15,549 nucleotides of DNA, from assembly GCA_013361075.1 (NCBI GenBank), contig JABWAJ010000066.1, forward strand, positions 1-15,549, read 5' to 3'. The notes beneath the pieces are model-generated. The model made no database searches. It was given only the letters and a program-made list of their open reading frames with translations, and was not told the DNA's origin. The DNA is from Saprospiraceae bacterium. Its GTDB lineage: Bacteria > Bacteroidota > Bacteroidia > Chitinophagales > Saprospiraceae. This document shows, piece by piece, positions 8,462 through 15,549 of the stretch (positions are counted from its first letter, which is position 1; each line of letters begins with the position of its first letter). Both the position numbers and the translations under genes were made by a program.

Positions 8462-9277
8462 GTGAGTGATTCAATAAAAGTAAAAAGCCATTTGCCATAC
8501 ATCCTGTTGATATCGGCAGGGGGAGCTGGCAGTATTATTGCAGGCTCTTATCTGTTGTTCATTAACCCCCTTGGCATAGATGGAAGCGGAGGCCCGAACT
8601 GGATTCCAGGTCTGTTTTTCCTGCCTTTCGGCCTGTGGGTTCTATTTTCAATTCTGGATTTTTTATCTGTTGAAGTTCGGGAGGATTCGATTGAAATAAA
8701 ATCTTTATTCCGAAGACGAGTGATTTTGAAAGAAGAAATAGAAGGTTACGGAATAGAAGATTATGAAGGGAAACATTTCAGTGGAGAGCGCATAAGGATC
8801 ATTACAGCCACCCAAAATGTCAAGTTTCATTCGACCCAACTTGAAAGCCTGCTCGAAATAAAAGAGTTTCTAAAAGGCAAAAAAGTTATTCCCGGTGCAT
8901 TCCTGAGAGAAAAAATTGCAAACACCGCAGCATGGGTCCTCGCTTTTGTTTTTATCCTTAGCCCGATTTTTTTTAGCCGGCAGGATGAAGCATCCTTCGT
9001 TGCGGTCGGAATTCCCGCAGAAATGAATAGTGAGCTGATTTTGCTCTCAGATGAGGGAGATGAAATAACCTTCCGGATCAAGGATTACGAAAACTACACA
9101 TTTGTCGTATCCAAACAAAAGGCCTTGCCTAACCTGAAAAATTTCACCGGGAAAGTATTGGTTTTGATTGATAATCAGGCGTATGCACCAGAATTATCGG
9201 CAACGCCTGAAGGAGGCCAAACCATTTCCCCGACTCCGAAAATCGTTCCCGTTACTGAAATTTCGGAGTTGAAATGA
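8462..9277 (+). CDS. Unrecognised three-helix membrane protein with a possible PH-like cytoplasmic segment
   Basis: I do not recognise this protein. From GTG 8462 it has 271 residues. Two hydrophobic segments lie at about residues 12-34 (PYILLISAGGAGSIIAGSYL) and 48-68 (WIPGLFFLPFGLWVLFSIL). A soluble stretch of about 85 residues follows, with alternating beta-like strands (VEVREDSIEIKSLFRRRVILKEEI), resembling the bacterial PH-like domains often placed between membrane helices; this is inference only. A third hydrophobic segment is at about 156-171, followed by a soluble tail of about 100 residues rich in S, T and P near its end. An ATG at 8384 would add 26 residues but overlaps the protease gene by 29 bases. 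The GTG has a good ribosome site. The gene is AT-richer than the protease before it. It follows the protease after 49 bases and may be read from the same transcript. Confidence 0.75.
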   Translation: MSDSIKVKSHLPYILLISAGGAGSIIAGSYLLFINPLGIDGSGGPNWIPGLFFLPFGLWVLFSILDFLSVEVREDSIEIKSLFRRRVILKEEIEGYGIEDYEGKHFSGERIRIITATQNVKFHSTQLESLLEIKEFLKGKKVIPGAFLREKIANTAAWVLAFVFILSPIFFSRQDEASFVAVGIPAEMNSELILLSDEGDEITFRIKDYENYTFVVSKQKALPNLKNFTGKVLVLIDNQAYAPELSATPEGGQTISPTPKIVPVTEISELK

Positions 9278-9331
9278 ACAAATCTCCGTCCAGCCCCAAA
9301 ACAAGAATTGCTATAAATTCTAATTTGAATT

Positions 9332-9631
9332 ATGATCATCTACAACGTAACCGTAAAAGTTGACCTCGACGTCCACGAGGAATGGCTGGCCTGGATGCGC
9401 AGCGAACACATCCCCGATGTGCTGGCTACAGGTTTGTTCACTGACCACCGCATTTGCCGGGTTTTGCAGGACGAATCAGACGGCATCACTTATGCCACTC
9501 AGTATTTTTGCGAAAGCATGAAAAACCTGCAGGAATATGCAGCGCGCCATGCCAAACGCCTGCAAGAAGACCATATGGCGAGGTACAAAGACAAGTACGT
9601 CGCCTTCCGGACGGTGATGGAGGTTTTGTAA
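9332..9631 (+). CDS. DUF4286 family protein
   Basis: This small protein of 99 residues starts MIIYNVTVKVD and has the DUF4286 pattern. A first beta strand leads into HEEWLAWMRSEHIPDVLATGLF (about 15-36), then CRVLQDE, TYATQYFCES and a helical end with HAKRLQEDHMARYKDKYVAFRT. It looks like a dimeric alpha/beta-barrel fold similar to small monooxygenase-like proteins, but no catalytic residues are evident and the family has no established function. It is cytoplasmic, with no signal peptide. The start is the only suitable ATG, with an A/T-rich leader and no Shine-Dalgarno sequence. It is followed after 79 bases by an exported redox protein and may be co-transcribed with it. Confidence 0.88.
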   Translation: MIIYNVTVKVDLDVHEEWLAWMRSEHIPDVLATGLFTDHRICRVLQDESDGITYATQYFCESMKNLQEYAARHAKRLQEDHMARYKDKYVAFRTVMEVL

Positions 9632-9710
9632 AAAATGGCCGTTGCCAACTCAACATTCCTCGTTTCCGGAGCGTCCTCTAAACGTATTCTTTCACAAAAA
9701 AAATACTGAC

Positions 9711-10754
9711 ATGCTTTGGCTCATGGTGTTTGTTCCTTTTTTTATCCATACAAACCATGCGATTGTGCCTGCTGTTCCGGCAGCACAGCCTGAAGAGCTG
9801 GGCACGGTGAAATGGTTGCGCAATTTTGACGAAGCCCTGGCCGTGGCCAAAAAGTCGGATAAACCGGTTCTGATTCTTTTTCAGGAAGTACCAGGGTGTG
9901 CTACCTGTCGGAATTATGGAAACAATGTGCTGAGCCACCCGCTTTTGGCGGAAGCCATAGAGACAATTTTTGTGCCTTTGGCCATTTACAACAACAAGGA
10001 TGGCGAGGATGCCAAAGTTCTAAAACGCTACGGGGAACCAGCCTGGAACAACCCGGTCGTGCGCATTGTAGATCAAACCGGCAAAGACATCATTCCGCGG
10101 GTCAATGGCAATTATACAGCCTGGGGTTTGGTGCAGGCCATGTTGCAGGCGCTTGATTTGCAGAGTCGCGTAGCCCCGGCTTATCTCGATTTGCTGAACG
10201 AAGAATTCAGCGCGGAGCTTCGGGGTACAGAAACCGCTACTTTCCCGATGTACTGTTTCTGGACGGGGGAAGGACATTATGGAAATACAACAGGCGTAGT
10301 GGCAACGCAGCCCGGATTTATGGAAGGGCGGGAAGTGGTGCAGGTCACGTTCGATCCTGCTGTGGTTTCTTATGAAAAATTGATCCGGACGGGCAAAAAA
10401 GCGAGCTGTGCCGATGGTGTTTTTTACCACAATGCTGCGCAAAAATCTGTGGCTGAAAAAGTGCTCGTTGGCGGCGTCATCGCTGCAAAGTCGAATTTCA
10501 AAACCGATAAGGAGCCCAAATATTACCTCTCTAAAACACATTACCGCTTTGTGCCCATGACGCCACTTCAGGCAGCCCGGGCAAATGCTTTAGCAGGAAA
10601 GGGGCAAAACCCGCAAGCCGTGCTTTCTCCACGCCAGATTGAGTTGGCAAAGTTGATCCAACAACATCCACAGAAACCCTGGAAATCCAGAATTGGAGAA
10701 GCTATCACCACTGCATGGGCTGCCACGGAAGCAACCCGGATTGGAAAACCGTGA
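9711..10754 (+). CDS. Exported thioredoxin-like (VPGCxxC) protein fused to an MsrA-like domain
   Basis: This 347-residue protein appears to combine two thiol-redox modules. The N-terminus is a signal-like segment (LWLMVFVPFFIHTNHA), implying a periplasmic location. A thioredoxin-like domain follows: DEALAVAKKSDKPVLILF, then VPGCATC with C63 and C66, and a later NPVVRIVD strand. The VPGC motif resembles thioredoxin-like (seleno)proteins that carry VPGU; here both positions are cysteine. The second domain resembles peptide methionine sulfoxide reductase A. YCFWTGEG (C182, E187) matches GCFWxxE, and TGVVATQPGF and EVVQVTFDPAVVSYEKL match the following MsrA strands. A further cysteine is C233. 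The usual GG and TGHAE segment is shortened, so true reductase activity is uncertain. The C-terminal part (YRFVPMTPLQAARAN, LSPRQIEL) is not part of standard MsrA. The frame can be extended to a TTG at 9642, but ATG 9711 puts the signal segment at the N-terminus. It is convergent with the following helicase gene. Confidence 0.8.
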   Translation: MLWLMVFVPFFIHTNHAIVPAVPAAQPEELGTVKWLRNFDEALAVAKKSDKPVLILFQEVPGCATCRNYGNNVLSHPLLAEAIETIFVPLAIYNNKDGEDAKVLKRYGEPAWNNPVVRIVDQTGKDIIPRVNGNYTAWGLVQAMLQALDLQSRVAPAYLDLLNEEFSAELRGTETATFPMYCFWTGEGHYGNTTGVVATQPGFMEGREVVQVTFDPAVVSYEKLIRTGKKASCADGVFYHNAAQKSVAEKVLVGGVIAAKSNFKTDKEPKYYLSKTHYRFVPMTPLQAARANALAGKGQNPQAVLSPRQIELAKLIQQHPQKPWKSRIGEAITTAWAATEATRIGKP

Positions 10755-10780
10755 AAGAAGGAAATCGTGCTAATCTGTAG

Positions 10781-10817
10781 TCGGATGGATTAGGGCAATC
10801 ACACTGATCCATTCCGA
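10781..10817. terminator. Hairpin candidate between convergent genes
   Basis: TCGGATGGAT (10781-10790) and ATCCATTCCGA (10807-10817) can pair with one bulged base around a 16-base loop. The hairpin sits in the 69-base gap between two convergent genes, where a shared terminator is expected. Neither strand has a T-run after the stem, so it is not a classic intrinsic terminator. An alternative stem, CAATC/GATTG (10796-10820), overlaps it. Confidence 0.3.
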
Positions 10818-10823
10818 TTGCGG

Positions 10824-13800
10824 CTATTCACGCTCCTCTTTGGGATTGCTGCTTATTTCCAAATCATCTGTCAATGTTTCCTGATCATCCGTAATGCCTT
10901 CCGTATCAAATTTAAGGATCAGGCTGGCTACTTTTCGGGCTTCCAGTGTTGGATTTTTCCACCATTTCACTGACCAAACGGGAAGGAACCGATACCCTTG
11001 CTGCGCCAGCCCCCTCGTCTGTTCATACTCCCACAAAAAATCGGTAGCAGGCGAATGAGCATGGAAACAATCCGGGAGGATACAAATTTTGGGCTCGCCC
11101 GGCCTGGCTGGTTGAATCAGTACCGGGAAAAAGCGGTGCGCCTCATGTACGTTCACCTGTATGCGATCTGCGCCGAGATAAGGTGTCAGTTCAAGGGCAA
11201 CTTCTGCTGCAAAAATGCTATCCTGGTGTGGATAAATACCTGCCCGATGGATATTGCGATAGCTGTCAATAATGGCTTGCTGGGTACCCATATCTGCTGC
11301 CTGAAAGGCTTCGGCATAAGCGCAATAATGTGCCCAGGCCGACCAGCCGGTTTTTTCAGCGAGGTTCAGCCGCCGGGATAAATCCACTTTGGGAATGGAA
11401 TTGAGGATAAAAACATCTTTCGTTACACAACCCTGCAGCAAATTAATCAGGCTATGGCTTTCCGGTGTTTCTAACCAGTCGGCAGCATCCGGCAGATTGC
11501 CTTTCACATCCGAAATACCAAAAACACTGCTGATGAATAATATGTCAAACCGAAGCCCGTGCATCTCATTCAGGTAGAAAACGCCCAGTCCGTTGCGTTC
11601 CATTTGTTTGATTTTATCTGCACCGGGCAAATCTTTTCTTTTGATCTGGAGTAAATAATCGGCGATCAGATCCCGTTGCTGTACGGTAAAGCACGCAATT
11701 CCGACCGTAGGAAAGGTTCGTTGCGGCGTTTCTTTGACCTGGTTGAGCAACCGGATAACCTGCTGAGCTTCTTCGTCGTTAACAGCCTGGTCTATCTGGT
11801 AGCGCCCGTCTAATTGTTCGTAGTGCACCGAGCATTCTGTCAAAGCCTTGTCGCTCCATTCCACATTGCCCGATAAGGGCAGCAAACTGCCTGGCCGCCA
11901 CCGGTGGCAAATGCGCAAAGGCGATACTTTGGCCCCATCCGCCAAAAACTGTGTTGCAAAATCACCATTGCCGGGGATCGCTAACGAGGGATCCGTAAAA
12001 ACAGCAATCCGTTTCCCCAGCCGGGCCAGTGTTTCGCCATTGCCGGCACCGATCCGATGGCCTTCCTCAATGCAAACCACATCAAAAACCTCCGGACCGG
12101 CGGCACGCAGCATGGACTGGGCAACTCTTGGCGTTACGAGCAGCACCGGCAGCGTTTTGGCAATCGTAGGCAATGCCAGCCGAAAAAGATCTTCGAGCGA
12201 TTTGTCTTTGCCCAACTCTGCATTGTTCTTTCCAAAACAGGTGTCATAAGCGGAGTTCCGGCTCCGCTTCAGGGCCAGAAGGGCCTGTTCTCGTTGTTCC
12301 TGCCACAGGTCGTTGATTTGTGGAAGCAACAATGTTTCCAGAAGCCGGTACTGGTGGGCATAGTCTTTCAGCGGGGGCTCTTTGGTAGGCAGTGCCGGTT
12401 GAAAGGAATTGTTGAGGCAATTATTGAGGTACCAGCTTTCAAAAGCTGCCTGCCAGTTGGCGGGCCGTACTTTGGCCAGGGCTTTCAGCACCCTTCGCGA
12501 AGCTTCAGGCATTTGGAACCAGTTGCGCTGCCAATCATAAAACACACCAAAATCCTTTAAACTAAACCGCGTAGTTTCCATTTGCTCCATCAACTCTTCC
12601 AGAAAGCGCTGCCTTTTGGTTATGGTAAGTCGCTTGTTCTCCAGCGGGAGCTGGTAAAGTCCCGAATCATTGATTTCGTCTGTCAGCAACTCAAGGGTCA
12701 TTTCCAATTCTTCCATCTGTTCGTTCATTCCAAGCTCCGGGAGGGCCGTTTTTGCACTCAGGCGAAGCAATTCATCCTGAATCACCGATGGCAGGCTGTC
12801 ACGCCACCGCTCCAGCGTTTTCAGGAAAGCCGCCAGTTGGTCATCGGCTTGTTCCGTACGCTCAAACTTGAATTCAAAAAAGCGATGCTCCCGGTGGGTT
12901 TGCTCCAGTGCAAGGGTAGCCGAATCAATCGCTGCTTTCAGTTCAAGCATCTGGCGGTGCTTATCGGAAAAAACACCATATAGCCGCAAAGCACCGTTGC
13001 CGGACTTCAAAAACTCCATGCCAAAACGCCGTTCGGCTTCGCGAAGGCGTTCGCCGAGAGCTTCTGTTTTTTCAAGCAACTCACGGTAATGTTGTTCGTA
13101 GTAATCCAGAAGGCGGTCTGCGTATTCGTTTTGCTTGAGGATGAAGCGGTGGTGAACTTTTGATGCTTTTTCGAGCAGCTCTTTGGTTTGACGCTCTATG
13201 AATTCGAGGCTTTCTTCTTTGTCGTAGTGGATAAAAATGCCGGCGTTCAGGTTGCGCAGCGGATGGTTCATGGTATTGACCCGATGGAACAACGGCAGGC
13301 TTTTTTCAATTGCTTCGGTCGTTTCCTGAAATTCTTTTTCCTGAAACTGGAATTCCTGAGGATTCAGCTGGCTGCTCAGCAATTCTTTGCCTTCTACTTT
13401 GTTGATGCGCAGAAAACGCCCTGCAACCTCTGACCAATTGGATTCGCCAAAAACTTTGCGCCGAACCGAATGGTACTGTTGGTCCATTTTTATTTTTTCC
13501 AGGGTAAGTTTGTCTATTGTCTGGCGGAAAGCATCTTTCCGGTGGCGCGTTTCGGTGCGGTCTGCCTGGCCAATAATCTTCAGTAATTCAAGCAGCAGGT
13601 TTTTGTCGTAGTACGGATCGCGCAACAGAAAGGAGAGCCCGACAAAAGCCTGTTGCCCCAGTAGCACCTGAATTTGTTGCAAAGAAGGAACACTTTCCGA
13701 CACGACCAGGCAATTTTTACCATTTGACAACGCCTGAATGAGCAGGTGCACCAGCAAATGGGTTTTTCCTGTTCCAGCAATGCCTTCGATGAGGGGGCTG

Positions 13801-14594
13801 CGGTGCGTACGCAGGGTATGGAGGGCGTTGGATTGCCAGGGGTCGAGCTCCGGCCATCCAAACGGATGCCCCCAATCGCTGCTGCCGCCGGTTTCAGGTG
13901 CGTTCAAATCCGGCAATTGCCGGGAGAAGTATTCCTGTGGCGGGTAAATGCCGAGGGCAGCACTCCAGTAAACGGCACCAGTGCAACTGCTTTTTTCAAC
14001 ATCCTCCGGCTTGGGCCAGGGCGCAATGGCAACCGTTTGTTGTTCGAGTTCCCAATCCAGTTTTTCAGCCCATTTCGACACCCAGCCGGTTAATGCAGCA
14101 GGCGAGCCGATGCCGTTGTTCTCTAAATCCAGCAATTCTTTTTCGAACTCGGACCAATTGTCGGAGCCAACGTGGCGAACCAATTGGAGGTTGGCATAAA
14201 CGGGGAAGTCGGCTTGCCGGGAAATGTTCCAGGCATCAGTCCGGTCCGGATCGGGTTCCAGCTGAAAATTCCATAGCAACAACGGGGCAGCCAGCGAGCC
14301 CTCCGTTGTTTTTAGGGTGATGATGGGAAATCCCAGCGCCAATACCCTGGCACCCATCGTGCGTTCAGCATTACGCGCACTGAAATACCAGTGCCGGAAC
14401 AAAAGATTCTGGTTAAAATCCGCCTTCAAATGTGCTTTGAACGGTTTGCGGTGCAACAGTGCCGAAATCCATTGATACGGTAAGTCATCTTCACCCCTGG
14501 AAAGCGTCGTTAAATCAGTTGCACCATAACGTGTTTCGAAGCAAGCCTCATAGATGTTGTTGTGGTGGCGGTTGTTGCTCTGCTTGGTTTGCAT
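10824..14594 (-). CDS. Large superfamily 1 helicase-like protein (DUF4011 type) with degenerate motifs and a Vsr/MTES_1575-like C-terminal domain
   Basis: This 1256-residue protein (from ATG 14594) has the layout of the DUF4011 group of AAA/UPF1-like helicase proteins. The N-terminal region contains APLLLWNFQLEPD and PVYANLQLVRHV, which resemble DUF4011. A Q-type motif DPWQSNAL and an intact Walker A GIAGTGKTH (K277) follow. About 550 mostly helical, charged residues separate it from the Walker B region VVCIEEGHR (E843-E844). The normal DEA is changed to EEG. The GDxxQ motif is represented by FTDPSLAIP with no glutamine. The motif VI region reads INLLQGCVTKDVFIL, without the expected TRAR arginine. 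The C-terminal part (about 1150-1215, ending VWSVKWWKNP) matches the shape of a Vsr-like restriction domain, but ILPDCFH replaces IExDGxxYH. ATP may bind, but hydrolysis and cleavage are doubtful. The frame can be extended to GTG 14621; ATG 14594 is preferred because it leaves room for a leader behind the -7 box at 14638-14645. Confidence 0.85.
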   Translation of the reverse strand: MQTKQSNNRHHNNIYEACFETRYGATDLTTLSRGEDDLPYQWISALLHRKPFKAHLKADFNQNLLFRHWYFSARNAERTMGARVLALGFPIITLKTTEGSLAAPLLLWNFQLEPDPDRTDAWNISRQADFPVYANLQLVRHVGSDNWSEFEKELLDLENNGIGSPAALTGWVSKWAEKLDWELEQQTVAIAPWPKPEDVEKSSCTGAVYWSAALGIYPPQEYFSRQLPDLNAPETGGSSDWGHPFGWPELDPWQSNALHTLRTHRSPLIEGIAGTGKTHLLVHLLIQALSNGKNCLVVSESVPSLQQIQVLLGQQAFVGLSFLLRDPYYDKNLLLELLKIIGQADRTETRHRKDAFRQTIDKLTLEKIKMDQQYHSVRRKVFGESNWSEVAGRFLRINKVEGKELLSSQLNPQEFQFQEKEFQETTEAIEKSLPLFHRVNTMNHPLRNLNAGIFIHYDKEESLEFIERQTKELLEKASKVHHRFILKQNEYADRLLDYYEQHYRELLEKTEALGERLREAERRFGMEFLKSGNGALRLYGVFSDKHRQMLELKAAIDSATLALEQTHREHRFFEFKFERTEQADDQLAAFLKTLERWRDSLPSVIQDELLRLSAKTALPELGMNEQMEELEMTLELLTDEINDSGLYQLPLENKRLTITKRQRFLEELMEQMETTRFSLKDFGVFYDWQRNWFQMPEASRRVLKALAKVRPANWQAAFESWYLNNCLNNSFQPALPTKEPPLKDYAHQYRLLETLLLPQINDLWQEQREQALLALKRSRNSAYDTCFGKNNAELGKDKSLEDLFRLALPTIAKTLPVLLVTPRVAQSMLRAAGPEVFDVVCIEEGHRIGAGNGETLARLGKRIAVFTDPSLAIPGNGDFATQFLADGAKVSPLRICHRWRPGSLLPLSGNVEWSDKALTECSVHYEQLDGRYQIDQAVNDEEAQQVIRLLNQVKETPQRTFPTVGIACFTVQQRDLIADYLLQIKRKDLPGADKIKQMERNGLGVFYLNEMHGLRFDILFISSVFGISDVKGNLPDAADWLETPESHSLINLLQGCVTKDVFILNSIPKVDLSRRLNLAEKTGWSAWAHYCAYAEAFQAADMGTQQAIIDSYRNIHRAGIYPHQDSIFAAEVALELTPYLGADRIQVNVHEAHRFFPVLIQPARPGEPKICILPDCFHAHSPATDFLWEYEQTRGLAQQGYRFLPVWSVKWWKNPTLEARKVASLILKFDTEGITDDQETLTDDLEISSNPKEERE

Positions 14595-14637
14595 AGGTAG
14601 CTGGTATAATTTTTTCGGCACAACTGGCTGAATCCTT

Positions 14638-14645
14638 CAAATATA
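14638..14645 (-). promoter_or_regulatory. Bacteroidota -7 promoter element candidate for the DUF4011-type helicase gene
   Basis: On the minus strand these bases read TATATTTG, a perfect match to TAnnTTTG. A TTTG lies upstream (in CAGTTTGAC), but the gap is only 13 bases instead of the usual 19-21. Transcription would begin about 10 bases before GTG 14621 and about 37 bases before ATG 14594, which favours the latter start. Confidence 0.45.
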
Positions 14646-14773
14646 GAATTTTGATTGTCAAACTGCCTGTTACTTCTTTCCAAAAAATAGTCAGAAGGTC
14701 GATTTTTTGCCAATCCGCAAGTTTTTGGTACTTTTGGATTGGATTATTATTCTACCATAAAAAAAAGTTGAGA

Positions 14774-15385
14774 ATGAATATCATGGAAATGCTCCAGGGG
14801 CAACTGTCAGAAGGATTGGTTGACCAACTAAGCCAGCAAATAGGAGGTGCAGATAAAGCGCAAACGGCGACCGCGGCATCGGGTATTGTGACGACTTTGG
14901 TGAGTGCTCTGGCCCGCAATGCCTCTTCCCAGGATGGTGCAGCTGCTTTATCCAATGCCCTGGACCGTGACCACGACGGCGGAATTTTAGACAACCTGAT
15001 GGGCATGCTTTCCGGTAATGTTCAGCCACAAAATGAACGCGCGGCTAATGGCACAGGTATTTTAAACCATATTTTGGGCGACCGCCAGAGCGGAGTATCG
15101 AATATGGTTAGCCAAATGAGTGGCCTGAATAACAATCAAACCAGCCAGTTGATGACGATGCTGGCACCTGTTGTGATGGGCATGTTGGGCAAAACCAAAC
15201 GCGAAAACGGCCTTGATGTAGGTGGGTTGGCTTCTTTGCTGAATGGCACCGTATCCCAACAACAGGAGAGCAATCCGACCATGAGCTTAGTTACCCGCTT
15301 CTTAGACAGCGACGGTGATGGCAGCATCATGGACGATGTAGCCAACATGGGCATGAAATTTCTCGGCGGGTTGTTTAAAAAATAA
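14774..15385 (+). CDS. DUF937 domain protein
   Basis: This 203-residue protein starts at ATG 14774 (MNIMEMLQGQ) after an A-rich leader. The frame can be extended to a TTG at 14651, but that extension has no resemblance to the family and overlaps the divergent promoter region. The DUF937 pattern is seen in VDQLSQQIGG (about 16-25), TAASGIVTTLVSAL, and the later NQTSQLMTMLAPVVMGMLG (121-139). Two acidic loops, DRDHDGGILD (64-73) and DSDGDGSIMD (178-187), resemble calcium-binding DxDxDG loops and are each followed by a short hydrophobic helix. The protein ends FLGGLFKK. No signal peptide is visible. The role of DUF937 proteins is not established. The gene is divergent from the helicase-like gene, with about 180 bases between the two starts. 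Confidence 0.85.
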   Translation: MNIMEMLQGQLSEGLVDQLSQQIGGADKAQTATAASGIVTTLVSALARNASSQDGAAALSNALDRDHDGGILDNLMGMLSGNVQPQNERAANGTGILNHILGDRQSGVSNMVSQMSGLNNNQTSQLMTMLAPVVMGMLGKTKRENGLDVGGLASLLNGTVSQQQESNPTMSLVTRFLDSDGDGSIMDDVANMGMKFLGGLFKK

Positions 15386-15411
15386 ACTCCTCCGGAGATG
15401 AATAACTGCAA

Positions 15412-15460
15412 CATGAGTCATTCCGAGGTCTTTTTTAACCAAAATTCGGCATGACTCATG
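15412..15460. repeat. Long imperfect inverted repeat after the DUF937 gene
   Basis: CATGAGTCATTCCGA (15412-15426) and TCGGCATGACTCATG (15446-15460) pair over 15 bases with one mismatch around a 19-base spacer. The spacer has its own GGT/ACC pairing around a T-run. Each arm contains a 9-base pseudo-palindrome, ATGAGTCAT or ATGACTCAT. It lies 27 bases after the DUF937 stop and may be a terminator or a regulator binding site. No T-run follows the second arm. The rest of 15386-15549 holds no gene I can support. Confidence 0.55.
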
Positions 15461-15549
15461 CGAATCAGGGGCAAAAAGTGTCATTGAAAACGAGAGAGCA
15501 GAAAGCCGCAGCAATTTTACCAAAGACATGAACCAGTAAGCCCTTGAAT

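Noticed and set aside
9642..9710. Upstream extension of the thioredoxin/MsrA-like protein to a TTG start
   Set aside because: The extension would bury the signal segment, and an ATG with an A-rich leader follows at 9711.
14715..14755. TTTTTG and TATTATTC, about 17 bases apart, as a promoter for the DUF937 gene
   Set aside because: The spacing is plausible, but only four of the six fixed -7 positions match in an AT-rich region, which is not enough to report.
14651..14773. Upstream extension of the DUF937 protein to a TTG start
   Set aside because: It overlaps the promoter region of the divergent gene and adds residues unlike the family. ATG 14774 gives the expected N-terminus.
1..15549. CRISPR array, tRNA, rRNA, insertion sequence ends or attachment sites
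   Set aside because: I saw no regularly spaced direct repeats, no cloverleaf-like segments, no transposase other than the Rpn nuclease, and no flanking target duplications.

Overview
The window looks like chromosomal DNA from a member of the phylum Bacteroidota, probably Saprospiria-like; no marker gene fixes the genus. The evidence is a C-terminal type IX secretion (Por) sorting domain, a DUF5117/DUF4953-type secreted zinc metalloprotease, a DUF4286 protein, two perfect matches to the Bacteroidota -7 promoter element TAnnTTTG, and A-rich leaders in place of Shine-Dalgarno sequences. I found no rRNA, tRNA, CRISPR array, insertion sequence or phage module. No gene-free stretch exceeds 300 bases.

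Layout, left to right. (1) 1-3252, minus strand: an AddA/UvrD-type helicase-nuclease whose C-terminus runs off the left edge. (2) 3260-4177, minus strand: an Rpn-family PD-(D/E)XK nuclease that ends 7 bases before the helicase start and is probably co-transcribed with it. (3) 4276-5715, minus strand: an exported protein with seven FG-GAP/VCBS-type calcium-loop repeats and a type IX sorting tail. A divergent intergenic region with a perfect 8-bp inverted repeat follows. (4) 5962-8412, plus strand: the exported zinc metalloprotease. (5) 8462-9277: an unrecognised three-helix membrane protein that probably starts at GTG. (6) 9332-9631: DUF4286 protein. (7) 9711-10754: an exported protein that joins a thioredoxin-like VPGCxxC domain to an MsrA-like domain. 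(8) 10824-14594, minus strand, convergent with (7): a large DUF4011-type superfamily 1 helicase-like protein. (9) 14774-15385, plus strand, divergent from (8): a DUF937 protein. A long imperfect inverted repeat ends the window.

The genes do not form one obvious pathway. Two themes stand out. First, nucleic-acid processing: both large helicase-family proteins have C-terminal nuclease-like domains whose catalytic residues appear to be missing, and the second also lacks several helicase motif residues. The first has an apparently intact Rpn nuclease gene directly upstream. Second, envelope and extracellular functions: a T9SS cargo protein, a secreted protease and an exported thiol-redox protein. 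The best candidates for something undescribed are the Rpn plus nuclease-dead AddA pair, the degenerate helicase (8), and the thioredoxin/MsrA-like fusion. These are hypotheses from reading motifs by eye; no alignment, profile search or structure prediction was run.
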